Notes: generated from the letters alone by a model not told the origin. DNA of 64,000 nucleotides from Nematopogon swammerdamellus (GCA_946902875.1 OX336343.1:18523596-18587595); one strand, 5' to 3'; shown: positions 1 through 11,766, counted from the stretch's first letter. Numbers and translations are program-made.

Positions 1-1361
1 TTTTGAGTTTGACCTCGCACGCGTGCTGACGTTTCGACAATGACTCGTCTCTCATCCTCCATTTAGCACGTTCTGTGATTTGATTACAGTACCTAGGTAG
101 ACTAAAGAAGCTTGTGACGCAGCAGATGTAAGATAAATTAAAATTTACTTAGCGGTCCCTTGACTCCTTTATGTAAGTAAACGGAAATTATTATTTGACT
201 TCTTAAGGGTCGGGAGTTTTTTTAATTTGTAATTTAACTTTTATTTCAAGCTTTTTAAAAAAAACCGCATGAAAACGGTCCACTTTTTGAGATAATAATT
301 TTTTTGATTATTTAATTACTTGATTGCAAAAATAGCTAAGATCCCGATAAAACCAGCTTTCTAATTAAAAAACCGCATCCCAATCGGTCCATCCGTTTGG
401 GAGCTACGATGCCACAGACAGACACACACACGTTAAACTTATATATAACACCCCCCCTTTTTGCGCCGGGGATTAAAAATGTATGAGTTACTCCACGCAT
501 TCAGATTCGGTGCAAGTACAGGACTCTACTCTGAGTACATGGTGGGTCTGAATGCTGTCTGTCTGCGTACCTGCCCGTGATGGTACTACCGCATTGGATT
601 CAAGTAAGTAGAAACGTCAAAACGGCCATGAAACTTATTTCGCATTTTTTATCAGTTCCGTGTAGCCGAAAAAGAACACATGAAAAGCATTACAATGGCA
701 CCTAAGTACTTGCAGGAACATGGTTGGAACGACGAACAGGGCTATGGTGAATCAAGCAGATGATAGCCAAGCAACATGTACTCGAAACTTATAAAAAAAT
801 TGCTTTGTTTTCTTTCATCTTTTAATTTACGTTTACATTTATGCCGCTACATATTTTCCGATATAACACGACGCCGTCCGTGACGTATGCAGAAATTTGG
901 CACCGAAACACATCACGGGGTCATTGCCAAAGAGAAGGAAGAACACCTGCTTTCCCTCTCCGCGACTTCGACCAACTCCTCACGTGACGTCTATGCATAG
1001 CGACGTCGCGCCCATTTCCCAACGGGGCAGAAAGAGACGGATCTCAGACACCTGCTTGACATAAAACTTCATAAACTCATAATATTCTTCATACATGCTC
1101 GTCGGTTACGGATAGTACTATAGATTAAGGAATGGGGTACACATACTACGCACTTAACTTTTTAGAGTAAATTGCCCGATCGAACGTTCTTGCCCGATCG
1201 TATGTACCGAGAACCACACACGCGCTCACTCACGCAAAATCTCGCCAATCAAAAGCATTAGATTCAACCAATTCAACCAATCAGAAGCATTAGAGAATGC
1301 ACTCGACACGGCTATTGCTTGAAATCGGCGCGTTGTTCTCGGTAGACCCACTGCTGGTCTA
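1..1361. other. intergenic sequence, no gene seen
   Basis: AT-rich sequence with short open frames only, none with recognisable protein character. It holds one dispersed-repeat tail (listed separately) and short A/T runs. No RNA gene or promoter could be supported. Confidence 0.5.
340..475 (+). repeat. dispersed lepidopteran repeat tail ('ccgtttgggagctacgatg' family)
   Basis: Contains 'ccgtttgggagctacgatg', then a CAGA/CACA microsatellite and a C-run before 'ggggattaaaa'. Copies recur at 6590-6697 in the same orientation and at 5728-5880 in the opposite one, with a fragment near 53415. The shape suggests the 3' tail of a retroelement; the clade was not determined. Confidence 0.55.
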
Positions 1362-1848
1362 TACAGAGTGTTTCAGGATAAGCTTGAGAAACTTTAGGAA
1401 TAGAAAGTACTCATTATTAGAAGAAAATAATCCTTATCACTTAAATCGAAATCCTGTATTGTTTTTTCATAAAAAAAATTTAAATCGTAATAAAAACTCG
1501 ATGTACAGTGAGATTTGGCAACAGGGCTGTCTAGGTCTATCTAGGGAGTGCAATGACCTTGTTCAGTCCCCTTTTTCTTTTGATGCCATTCAAATTTACG
1601 GGTTTGGAATTTACGTACATGCAGTACAATTTCTACTAGTTAGGCATGTAAGTTAGTAATTTTATTTATTTAATAAAGGTGTACTTTAACCGTCCACCAA
1701 AGCTCGGTGAAACTATTTTCACCGAGCTATAAAATGTCTATAAAAGTACTATAAAATGTCCAAATCTGGGAAAACGATTCAGAGCTTTCCGTCTTCAAAT
1801 ATGGACCCCTTTCGAACTCTAAAGTTACGAAACCCTATCCTGTCTGTA
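1362..1848 (-). mobile_element. MITE with TACAG...CTGTA termini, TA target duplication (copy 1)
   Basis: Termini read TACAGAGTGTTTCAGGATA on the left and, inverted, TACAGACAGGATAGGG on the right. TA flanks both ends, as in Tc1/mariner-type MITEs. The inside matches the elements at 3365-3837 and 29863-30310 ('gaaaggggtccatatttgaag' in reverse here). The 119-aa open frame at 1297-1656 lies mostly inside this element and is not a gene. Confidence 0.7.
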
Positions 1849-2011
1849 TATGTGTACGGGCGTGAGTGGCAGTCAGCAGTAGAATATGGTGATAAATCGG
1901 TCTTCATATGGGGTAGCCAGTAGCTAAGAAATGACAATGCAACACATACAAACAGCGACCTTACCAATATCAAACAGCGTGCCTTGGCTAGTTTTTTTTT
2001 TGAGTGATTTT

Positions 2012-2078
2012 GACTGGTCGTGTCATGTGCTTTGGCCCCTCCGGCTCAGCTACCCATGCCGGATTACATAAAAAAAAC
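2012..2078 (+). repeat. tRNA-type SINE, 3' tail only
   Basis: The sequence ends in 'cccatgccggattacata' plus an A-run. This is the 3' tail of the SINE family seen complete at 6090-6484. The 5' part is missing. Confidence 0.6.
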
Positions 2079-3364
2079 ACGAGCTTCAAACTGTTAAATT
2101 ATTGTACTGTATGCATTGACTTACTGTAGGTAATTCTTATGACTGTTGTTAATCTATGCAATCAAACTACGTGTGTAATCAGTACATACGAGAAGTCAAT
2201 ATGTAACTCACACGACCAATAATAATTTGCACCAACACCGTATTCAAATTATCCGGTCAATACAATTTTTAATGCTTACGGAGAGAGGTCCTATATTGAC
2301 AGCTAACATTGAATGTGTGAAGCCCGCGTATTTGCTAATAATCTAGTAAGTAAGAGTAAGTAATTTAGACATTGACAATTGACAAGTGATATACATATAC
2401 CTGTCTGAATACTCCTTACTCTATCTACGAGCTCTAGATGTTAAAAGTATCGGATGCTGTAGGTCTGTAGATCTATGAGTTTATCTTTTCGGAGAATTCT
2501 TATTTAATTATTTTTTTATAACTTAAGCCTTAAGCCTTCATCTAAGGTGCACAGTGCTAATTCCGCCGGTGATGCTGCTGATTGATGAAAAAAAAAGTAA
2601 AAAGCTAACCAAAACAGACACAATCAACCATTAATCAATGAATAAAGTAATTTTTTTTCCGAACCTTGCATTGGTCACATTACATTTTATATAATAGTCG
2701 AAACATTGGCTCCAAGTCACATTCGGGCCTCTTCAAGAGCGGCTGGCGCGGCCGCGACCCGGGCGGAGAGCCTCAAACGCAACGTATACATACACGGTGT
2801 TGCAGTTGCCCCCGTAATATTTTTAACTGACAAAGGGGTTTATTCTATAATGCTAAACAATTTATGCGAGGAAAAAAATGTTTTTTAAACAAAAACAAAA
2901 TATTTTTTTCCATACAATTTTTAAATACGTATTCTCAAAATGTATAGAGAAAAAAAATTTGTTTTTCTTCAAATTAAAAAGTTGTAGAACAAAAGAATCA
3001 CCCCCTTTCGGGTTTTACGGTTGGGGTTGCAACACCGTGTATAGAAATATCATTCAAGACTAGAACGATGAAAATTTAGAATTTAATTTAAACCCTCGGT
3101 CCGTATAGCAGTGACGTCAAAAGCTTCTTGAAGGGGCTTTGCCCTCTGCTGGGTGGATGCAACTGGCGTCCCGCAATCAAGAGCCTACTTCATTCAAAGG
3201 TTATACGCCTTGCCATCCAGCGGGCTAATGCCGCAAGTGTTCTGGGAACTTTTGAAAACGCCCCTTTTGATAGTTATTTTAATGTTTCTTAGGTAGGTTT
3301 TAATTCTTTAGTTATTTGTATTGCTTTTTCATATTTTCTTGAATAAAGAATTATAATAGTAATA
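2079..3364. other. intergenic sequence, no gene seen
   Basis: AT-rich sequence. Short open frames at 2706-2888 and 2878-3063 have low-complexity Lys/Phe composition and no recognisable domain. No repeat family was identified with confidence. Confidence 0.4.
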
Positions 3365-3837
3365 TACAGAGTGTTCCAGGATAGGGTTTCGTAACTTCAG
3401 GGTTCGAAAGGGGTCCATATTTGAAGATGAAAAGTTCTGAAACTTTTTCCCAGATTCGGTCATTTTACAGTACTTTTTGGTGAATATAGCTTCATCCAGA
3501 TTTGGTGGACGGTTAACATCCGCCTTTATTAAATAAAAATAATATGACTGACTTGCATGCTGACTGAACTGCATGTAGTTAAATTCCAAACACTTAAATT
3601 TTAATGACATCACAAGAAAAAGGGCACTGGATTAGGTCCTTGCCCTCCCTATACCAAGACAGAACTGTTGCCAAGTCTCCCCATACTCACTGCCCATCGA
3701 GTTTTTATGACAATTTTCGATTTTTGTATGAAAAAAAAAATACGAAATTTTGATTCGAGTGATAAGGATTTTTTTCTTCTAATAATGAGTACTTTCTATT
3801 CCTGAAGTTTCCCAAGCCTATCCTGAAACACCCTGTA
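3365..3837 (+). mobile_element. MITE with TACAG...CTGTA termini (copy 2, complete)
   Basis: A complete 473-bp copy. Its inverted termini share the consensus TACAGGGTGTTTCAGGATAGG and it is flanked by TA on both sides. It lies in the opposite orientation to copy 1. There is no transposase; it is presumably mobilised by a Tc1/mariner-type enzyme elsewhere. Confidence 0.75.
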
Positions 3838-4775
3838 TAAGCAAATTCTGAGGCATTTTGATTATTTTTAGGTTCCGTACCTCAAAAAGGTGAAAACGGA
3901 ACCTAATGAGGTGCCGGGTGACTCTGCGTTCTTCGTCCGTTTGTCCGTCACGCACGGGGTCATTAACTTCTGAAGTTCTGAACGGTAGCTGCCCATAGAT
4001 ATTATATTAAATCGGTTGTATTTTCAAGCTATATCCAAGATTGTCTCGCTGTACTGTCTCGTTATACGATTGAACTGAACCTACATCACTCAAAATGAAA
4101 TTCCTTTTGTCTTCACAGAACATTTGCCAAAACGCAAGAACGCACATAAATTTTCACTTTGTCTGTATCCGTGCCAAAAGTGTCTTCAACTTCCACCATC
4201 TACTTACTTATCTACTGTCTTTCACGTACTGTATATTACCATATCTATGAGACATGTTTCTTAATAATATCAACATTTGGTTTGACTGCAAAATATTTTC
4301 CGTCGCAAGGAGCAGGCCTTCAAATGATTGTGCTGTTGACAAGGACCGTATTGACGAAAATTGTAAAAGAAACAATATTGTTTTCACACAAGAAACATTA
4401 CTGTATTGCAACAATATTGCTGGGATCCCGAGGCACTCATAAAGTGTCTAGCGACGCCCATTGACGTGTGGTGAAGTCGCATGTGGGGGTTGCGAATGCC
4501 ATGCCGCGGGAGAAATAAATATATATGCAGCGAAAGCGTTCTAATGTTTACCGGTTCTGTAAAGGAAAAATCTGCAAAACTTGATTTGTGGCATGTAATG
4601 TAATCTCTGCCCAGTGCACGCGACAGCGTGTTGTGAAAAGGTGAGGGCGGCGGAATCTTATAAAACAGCTCCGCTGAGCCTAAAAACACTAAACGTGAAA
4701 GAGCCAAACGCAATTATAGCTTTTAAACAAATTTTTGAACGGCACGATTTTCAACCGTTCTTGTATCGCACTGAA
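3838..4775. other. intergenic sequence, no gene seen
   Basis: Begins with a diverged repeat fragment (3870-3965, 'ggttccgtacctcaaaaagg'). Overlapping open frames at 4159-4713 on both strands look like random sequence. Confidence 0.4.
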
Positions 4776-5089
4776 AAAAAACCGGCCAAGTGCGAGTGGA
4801 ACTCGCGCACCGAGGGTCCCGTATCGCCATGTCACGGCTAGCGCTACTCACGCCATCTAGATGGCGTGTTATGAAATGCTTCATGTTGGTTAATGTCATG
4901 CTTCATAATGTATTCGGTAGATGGCGCGCGCGCATACACTTTTCGGTTTCTTCTATGGGAACCCCCGTGAATTTTTTACTTTTTCTTATTATTTGTTGTT
5001 ATATCGGCCATAATAACACATTTTTTTGTGAAAATTTCAATGGGCTACCTATTACGGTTCAAGAGATACAGCCCTCGGACAGACGGACG

Positions 5090-5124
<35 letters not shown>

Positions 5125-5172
5125 GGCGTAGGCTTAGTAATAGGGTCCCGTACCGGATACGGAACCCTAAAA
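4776..5172 (+). repeat. dispersed repeat with (GACA)n and 'ggaaccctaaaaa' tail (copy 1)
   Basis: Starts 'aaaccggccaagtgcgagtg' and ends 'acggaaccctaaaaa'. A GACG/GACA microsatellite lies at about 5080-5125. A 3' copy lies at 46258-46405 and a reverse fragment at 54950-55090. This is the pattern of a very common insect dispersed repeat. Open frames here on both strands are products of the tetranucleotide run. Confidence 0.65.
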
Positions 5173-5727
5173 ACGTGGAAATGCTGAGACTGGCGCGGCG
5201 GCGAACACTTTCCTTATTCCTACAATCCGAGCATGTTGCAATCGCGGATAAATTACTTTTCCTCAGAGGCATTAAGTCCGCCACTGCCTGCTGCACTGCG
5301 CTGATAGAAATATGTGTTAGAATTATACAATATGTTCATAATTAGGGTTCCGTATCCACACGGGACGGGAAAAGGAAGCATATGATTAATATGCAACAGC
5401 AACCCCCCTCCCAGCATCCTTATATTAAGTGCTATTGTGTATACATAGCAACTATCGCAATTTTTGCTATAGTAGTACGTAGCACATAATATATTTATTT
5501 CGTTGTAGTATCACTATCGGCCCCTCTCAAGTAGGCACTATCAATATTCGCGGGGGTGACGCACACGCAACTCTAATTTACAGATAAGTTATTGGGCCAA
5601 TATTTTCATTTAGCTGATAATGCATATTTTTCCATGCCGCATGCCGCATCTATACTGATTATAATAAGTAACCCGCTTGCACGATCAAAACAGGAAAAAA
5701 CTATATAGGCGAACGTTGATTGCATTG
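5173..5727. other. intergenic sequence, no gene seen
   Basis: Contains a second short 'agggttccgtatccacacgg' fragment near 5341. Nothing else could be assigned. Confidence 0.4.
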
Positions 5728-5880
5728 GGTTAAAAACCCCCGACGCAAAAGGATGGGTATTAAAGTTTGCCGCCTCCGTCTGTCTATGTGTCTGTGTGTG
5801 TGACTCTGTGTCTCTGTGTCTGTCTATGTCATCGTAGCTCCCAAACGGATGGGCCGATTTGAATGCGGTTTTTTATTAGA
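5728..5880 (-). repeat. dispersed repeat tail, inverse of 340-475
   Basis: Reads 'cccccgacgcaaaagg', a GTCT/GTGT microsatellite, then 'catcgtagctcccaaacgg'. This is the reverse complement of the copy at 340-475. Confidence 0.55.
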
Positions 5881-6089
5881 ATCTCTGCTCTAAAATGGAA
5901 ATTTATTACACTTTCACTGCTCGCCTTTAGGTAAATAAACGGAAATTTTTACAAAACTAATTTATGTACTTGTAAATTTACTTACTTTAAAAAAATCTAT
6001 CATAGGTCGTTTTACAGCTGATGTCCCTTCATCAATTAGGAAAAGTTCTGATGATTTTAGTCCTTCGTCAAACATAGCTAGCATAACAA

Positions 6090-6484
6090 GCGGCGGGTGG
6101 CCGAGTGGTTTGGGCATCGGCTTCTCATGCGAGAGGTCCGAGGTTCAAATCCAGCCGGCGTGTACCAATGAGTTTTATCTGACGAAAAAATTTACGTGCA
6201 TACCTACACCTGCTGCTTCACCGTTCGGAACCGGTGTAAAACTGTAGGTCCCTTCCCTTGCCCCTTACGCTCAAATTGTAGCCGCCTGGGTTGGTACCAC
6301 CGTACTGGATGTAAGGTGGCCGCATAGCAGCCTCGGTTGTGTTCTCCTCTAGTCCAGTATAGCCAGCAATCCAGGGAAGTCTCCGGTATGGCACCTACCT
6401 TCTCGGAGGTGATATTGGCTGATCGGAGCATGTGCTTTGTCCCCTCCAACTCAGCCACCCATACCGGATTACATAAAAAAAAAA
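6090..6484 (+). mobile_element. tRNA-headed SINE, complete copy
   Basis: The head carries a tRNA-like A box (TGGCCGAGTGG) and B box (GGTTCAAATCC) about 40 nt apart, an internal Pol III promoter. The body holds 'ggtcccttcccttgcccctt' and 'ttggtaccaccgtactggat'. The tail is 'cataccggattacata' plus 10 A. Other copies lie at 27984, 30591, 39758, 41015 and 42986. It is not a functional tRNA gene, because the body continues for 300 bp and the fold after the anticodon arm is poor. Confidence 0.8.
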
Positions 6485-6589
6485 GCTAAGAACCATCCCG
6501 GTTAAACAAACTACCACAATAAAATTACCACAAAATAAAAATAAAATTAAAAATACCACATTATTATGATCTGTGTACCACATCCAAAA

Positions 6590-6697
6590 GCGGACCCTCC
6601 GTTTGGGAGCTACGATGCCACAGCAGACACACAGACACACAGCCAGACGGAGCCGACAAACTTATAACACCCCTCTTTTTACGTCGGGGTTTAATAA
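6590..6697 (+). repeat. dispersed repeat tail, same family as 340-475
   Basis: Contains 'ccgtttgggagctacgatgc', a CACAGA microsatellite and 'acgtcggggtttaa'. Confidence 0.5.
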
Positions 6698-6862
6698 ACA
6701 AGACGTGAAAAAATACTTCATCATCCTCATCAGTCAGCACCGACCGATATATCTTCTATCACGGTGTGGGTATACGCAAGTATACATAAGTAGGTACATA
6801 CATACACACATAGATAGAAACGAATGACTTTAAATAGTCTAGCTGGCTAGATATATATACTA

Positions 6863-9853
6863 CTAGCTTTTGCCCGCGGCTTCGCTCGCGTGAATTTCGT
6901 ATTAAAAAAAAAAGCAAGTAAGTAACTAAGGCCGATCTGCGTTAAGTAAGGTAAACGATAAACCTTCTCAACTAAAGTAAGTAACTAACGGCGAGGCTTC
7001 AGGCTGAGCTGCATTCTGGAAGACAATAAACTTTCTCGAAGAAAGTAAGTAACTAAGGGCGAGGCCGAAGGCCGAGCTGCGTTCAGGAAGACGATAAACC
7101 CATTCTAAGAAAGTAAGTAATTGAGGGTGAGGCCGAAGGCCGAGCTGCGTACAGCAAGACTATAAACCTTCTTGAAGAAAGTAAGTCACTGAGGGCGAGG
7201 CTCGAAGGCCGGGCTGCGTTCAGGAAGACGATAACCTTTTCGAAGAAGTAAGTACACAGAGGGCGAGGCCGAAGGCCGAGCTGCGTTCAGGAAGACCATA
7301 AACCTTCTCGGAGAATGTAAGTAACTAAGGGCGAGGCCGAAGGCCGAGCTGCGTTCAGGAAGACTATAAACCTTCTCGAGGAAATTAAGTAATTGAGGGC
7401 GAGGCCGAAGGCCGAGCTGCGTTCAGGAAGACGATAAACCTACTCAAAGAAAGTAAGTAATTCAGGGCGAGGCCAAAGGCCGAGCTGCGTACAGCAAGAC
7501 TATAAACCTTCTTGAAGAAAGTAAGTCACTGAGGGCGAGGCCGAAGGCCGAGCTTCGTTCAGGAAGACGATAACCTTTTCGAAGAAGTAAGTAACAGAGG
7601 GCGAGGCCGAAGGCCGAGCTGCGTTCAGGAAGACTATAAACCTTCTTGATGAAAGTAAGTACCTAACTAAGGGCGAGGCCGAAGGCCGAGCTGCGTTCAG
7701 GAAGACGATAACCTTTTCGAAGAAAGTAAGTCACTGAGGGCGAGGCCGAAGGCCGAGCTGCGTTCAGGAAGAGGATAACCTTTTCGAATAAGTAAGTAAC
7801 AAAGGGCGAGGCCGAAGGCCGAGCTTCGTTCAGGAAGACCATAAACCTTCTCGAAGAAAGTAAGTAAGTAAGGGCGAGGCCGGAGGCCGAGCTGCGTTCA
7901 GGAAGACTATAAACCTTCTCGAATAAATTAAGTAATCGTGGCCAAGGCCGAAAGCCGATCTGCGTTCAGGAAGACTATAAACCTTCTTGATGAAAGTAAG
8001 TACCTAACTGAGGGCGAGGCCGAAGGCCGAACTGCGTTCAGGAAGACGATAACCTTTTCGAAGAAAGTAAGTAACAGAGGGCGAGGCCGAAGGCCGAGCT
8101 GCGTTCATGAAGACCATAAACCTTCTCGAAGAAAGTAAGTACCTCAGGGCGAGGCCGAAGGCCGAGCTGCGTTCAGGAAGACCATAAACCTTCTCGAAGA
8201 AATTAAGTAATTGAGGGCTAGGCCGAGGGCCGAGCTTCGTTCAGGAAGACTATAAACCGTCTTGAAGAAAGTAAGTAACTGTCGCCCATAGTTACTTACT
8301 GTCATCGAGAAGGTTTAGTGTCTTCCAGAATACAGCTTGGCCTTCGGCCACGCCCTTGGTTACTTACTTTCTTCGAGAAGGATTATAGTCTTCCTGAACG
8401 CAGCTCGACCTTAGGCCTCGCCCTCAGTTACTTATTTTCTTCGAGAACTTGTTCGAGAAGGTTGAAGGTCTTCCTGAACGCAGCTCGGCATTCGTCCTCG
8501 CCCTTTGTTGCTTAATTTCTTCGAAAAGGTTTAACCTCTTCCTGAACGCAGCTCGGCCTTCGGCCTCGCCTTTAGTATGCTACTTACTTTCTTTGAGAAA
8601 TTTTATTGTTTTTATCTGAATCCAGTTCGCCCTCCGGTCCCCGCCTAAGTTACTTAGTTTCTTCTTTTGAAATACGAATTTCACGCGAGCGAATCCGCGG
8701 GAAAAAGCTATCGATATTAAAATAAGAAAATTCAATTAAAATAAATCAAATACTTTAGACACCTACCTAACTAAGTAAAATACTCCACATATTAGTATAA
8801 CCGGAACTGAATTTTATTTAGCCTATCCTGTGTCTCGTATAGCTAAATGTGCGTGTAGTAATTTTAATCGAATTTGGATGATCGGCTTAAATTTTATGGA
8901 GGAAATTCATATAAACATATTCGCCCCGCCCCGCTGCCCCGCGCTGAGAGAAGCGCAGCGCTACTCTCAAGATATTCTCATCGTCGTAACTTGCGATTGC
9001 GAAACTATTTGTCCAAATTACTTAGTGTAACTGCCAAAGTTTATCTACTTTAAAACCAGAAGCGATAAAAGTATGTATTTTGATAAGAATTAATTCAAAA
9101 CTATAAAATGTGCATTGTAAATACAGTATCCAATTTAAATGTATTTTTGGTTCACTATTTTGGCTATAGTGGCTTCCATATAAAAGGTAGATATATGCTG
9201 TCGCGGACTTTTTTTTAGAACTATTTCAGAGAAACAACCTCACCATACGCTATCTTCGTGTAACTCTAACGGTTTATGCAGCGCACGCCGAGATAGCTCT
9301 CAGAAGGCAGGATTTTTTTCGACTTACTTGACATTTATCGATATTTGGGCAAATTTACACAATGTTTTTATAAATTATAGCCTTTTTGATGTGTAAGCTA
9401 TAGTACTGTAAAGGCTCATCAAAATCTGTTCAGTAGTTTTTGCGTGAAGAGGAATGTAGTGCGGCTGCTCGGTTCGCTGTTGAGTTTATAGGCCGCGCCG
9501 CCGCCGCGCCACCGCGCCGCCAACTGCCGCTCGCTCTATGTATAGTACTAAGGCGCGCGGATTGAACATATCGGTTTGTATGGGAGCCACATCTTAGCGT
9601 AACCGGAACTGAATTTTATGTAGCCTATCCTGTGTCCCATATAGTTAAATGTGCTTGTACAAAGTTTCATCGAATTCAGATGATCGGTTTAAGAGTTATG
9701 GCGGAACATACATACATACATACATACAGAAAAGATTTCTAAAAATCGTCAATTTAGCTTTAGTATCATACATAGAGGCTACAAACTCAATATTTCCTAA
9801 AACAAAGTAACTTACTCCATGACCACTCCTTACAGATTTATTATTAGTATTGA
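6863..9853 (-). mobile_element. composite non-autonomous Helitron, copy A
   Basis: Read on the minus strand, the element starts with TCAATA after an A (9854 on +) and ends in CTAG before a T (6862 on +), the A|T insertion signature of Helitrons. About 11 nt before CTAG is a GC hairpin (CGCGAGC-GAA-GCCGCG with one bulge). The interior holds a CATA microsatellite, an approximately 800-bp unit, and a minisatellite array that inverts on itself. No Rep/helicase is present, so it is non-autonomous. It is nearly identical to copy B (31041-34685), which is in the opposite orientation. Short relatives without the array lie at 44551-44926 and 50557-50920. Confidence 0.8.
6925..8640. repeat. minisatellite array inside Helitron A, with an inversion near 8285
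   Basis: Units of about 65-80 bp have the core 'gggcgaggccgaaggccgag' followed by 'ctgcgttcaggaagac' and 'gaagaaagtaagtaact'. About 18 units run in one direction (6925-8285) and about 5 in the other (8290-8640). The open frames 7938-8138 and 8318-8515 are products of this array. Confidence 0.8.
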
Positions 9854-10944
9854 TGATGCTATTGTTACATACAATTGGTTGCGGTACTATTCTGGTGTCT
9901 CTACCTCGTATCTCGTAGGTTAGATCAATGATTATTGTGTTGGCTTCAGTTTGGTGTGCTTGTGTGTGGTAACATGCATAATGCATTCCACGTTTTGTCC
10001 TCTGTGATCGTACTGTGGTGACAGGTGTAGAGAAAATAATGCAAATAATTTAATTTTCGGAAGGCCCTATTCCGCCGATGCAAAACATAAGATCAATGAG
10101 CGTTTTGGCTTATATTATTAAATGCCACTTGTTAGAATAATTTTCGAAACCAAATACTCATATTTTTCAATCGCATTTTTTTTTTGTTTTCAATAAAAAT
10201 ATATGAATTATATATAACATGCTTAGTGATTTATTTCTTATATATAACATGTAACTTTTGCCAAAAAAAAAAACACGACAGATGACCATAAATTACGTTT
10301 TTTTTAGAAGAAATAGTTAAGAAAATCATAAGACACCTATACAGAAAATATCCCGGAGAAATAAAAGAAAAATATGAGAACGATTATTTATTTATCCTGC
10401 TTGTTTTTTAGTTTTTGTAAAGGTTGACCCTGGAAAACTTTATCAATTGTTTACAACAAGGTGGGGTTTGAAGGGGGTTTGTTAAGTAAATAAGCCACAA
10501 TTTGAGTACATTTTTTTTATAAAGTTCTCTTTATTCTTGGCTTTCGTGATCAATTTTCATATTTTTTCTGTGTGGCTTGGTTTCTCTGAAATAAATTTTT
10601 GAAAATTGCAAAAATCTAGTTTTCTGCTAAAATTTGCTTAACGCAGCCTTAAGAATTTCGTGGATCAGTAGCAGTTTACCACCTCCGGTTATATCTCGTC
10701 TAACAAATTATTGATCGGTTCAAGTGACATTTCTTATATAGTTGACACTGTTGACAGGAGTTGACCGGCAGAACTGACGAAAGTGACTGATGATCTGGAG
10801 TCTCTCAGTCAGAGACGATTTGTAGGGTCACTCAAGTCTGTTTTACAGGTCCCACCTACTATCATGGACGCTGCTCAGAGGAAGTTGCTTCCCTTATTCC
10901 TTGCCATCCAACCTATCTTCGCAGCACTTGCCGCAGAGAAACTG
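9854..10944. other. intergenic sequence, no gene seen
   Basis: AT-rich sequence with a short open frame at 10783-10977. Its end (from about 10860) appears to run into the LINE relic described next. Confidence 0.4.
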
Positions 10945-11255
10945 AGCACCCTTTTGTGGTTGATATTGCGCTTTTAAGAACCCATGGGTTCTTAAAATCG
11001 ATTCTTTGTCGCTTCGCTAGGGTGTGGTACTGTCTTCCGGCGAGTGTGTTTCACGAATACTTTAACCTGGGTGTCTTCAAACGTCGTATCAACGGGTTAG
11101 ACAGCCTAGCAACAGTCCGCAAATCGGCTGGCATAGCACCTATCTGATCTGACCGTGGTTTCGCGAGGAGAGTTTGGCGTGTTTTTGGCTCTGCCGACTG
11201 TACCATTGGTCCCTCGACACAGCCACCCATGTTGGTTTACATAAAACAAAAACTA
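10945..11255 (+). mobile_element. LINE 3' end relic (C-terminus of a Jockey/CR1-like ORF plus tail)
   Basis: Conceptual translation gives '...VWYCLPASVFHEYFNLGVF' followed by 'KRRINGLDSL', resembling the C-terminal end of Jockey/CR1-type polyproteins (arrangement W..LP..V....L..FK..). It is followed by 'cagccacccatgttgg' and 'tttacataaaa'. A second relic of the same family is at 19598-19800. Frames are broken and no RT core remains here. Confidence 0.55.
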
Positions 11256-11317
11256 CCGGATCTTTCAATAGAAATAATAGAAACATTTTGTTTTACCTTA
11301 TTTTTAAAACGAAACAG

Positions 11318-11395
11318 CTTTACTCACGGTTCTTGAAGCTATATATTATATAGTTTCAAGAACCGTGAGTCAAGCGGTTTTGTTTCAACAACCAC
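11318..11395. repeat. short foldback hairpin
   Basis: Inverted arms around 'actcacggttcttgaa' and 'ttcaagaaccgtgagt' with outer pairing of 'aaacagctt'/'aagcggttt'. The stem is about 28-35 bp around an AT-rich loop. It could be a tiny MITE or a precursor-like RNA hairpin; nothing else supports transcription. Confidence 0.5.
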
Positions 11396-11517
11396 GGTAA
11401 TTTGTTTTACCTCTCATCTTAGCGGATCTCGTGGTGTTCTGGCCCATTCTCAGGATCGCGGTCCTTCCATCGAGCCATGCAGCAGTTGGGTCTTCGTGCT
11501 TTAATTTCCGCTTGATA

Positions 11518-11766
11518 GTGGAGGCTGATCGTGGTTCCGATTCCACGAAAAACTGTAGTACTTCCCTTCTTACCTTACTAGGTGGTAGGGTTTATCCCGC
11601 CCGGTTTGATATCACCGCACTGAATGAAACGTCGGTCGAAACGGCTATGTAAATAGTTCTTGTTATCCGTCCAGTTCAGTGTAGACGACATGACATGAAG
11701 GGAAGCACTGACATGACACCTAGTTCACCCGGTGTTATGATGGGCTGACATCACGGATGTGGTAGG
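11518..11766 (+). mobile_element. 5S-type SINE, left part, interrupted by a hAT element
   Basis: Matches the SINE at 29253-29628 from 'gtggaggctgatcgtgg' through 'gacatcacggatg'. It continues at 12556-12590 after the inserted element. The 5' head is missing. Confidence 0.75.

Noticed and set aside
1297..1656. 119-aa open frame
   Set aside because: Most of it lies inside a MITE whose other copies have no such frame.
6090..6170. tRNA gene suggested by A and B boxes
   Set aside because: The sequence continues into a 300-bp SINE body with an A-tail and recurs at least five times in the window.
6925..8640. Regular repeats resembling a CRISPR array
   Set aside because: Units are contiguous variants of one 65-80-bp minisatellite with no unique spacers, lie inside a Helitron, and the genome is eukaryotic.
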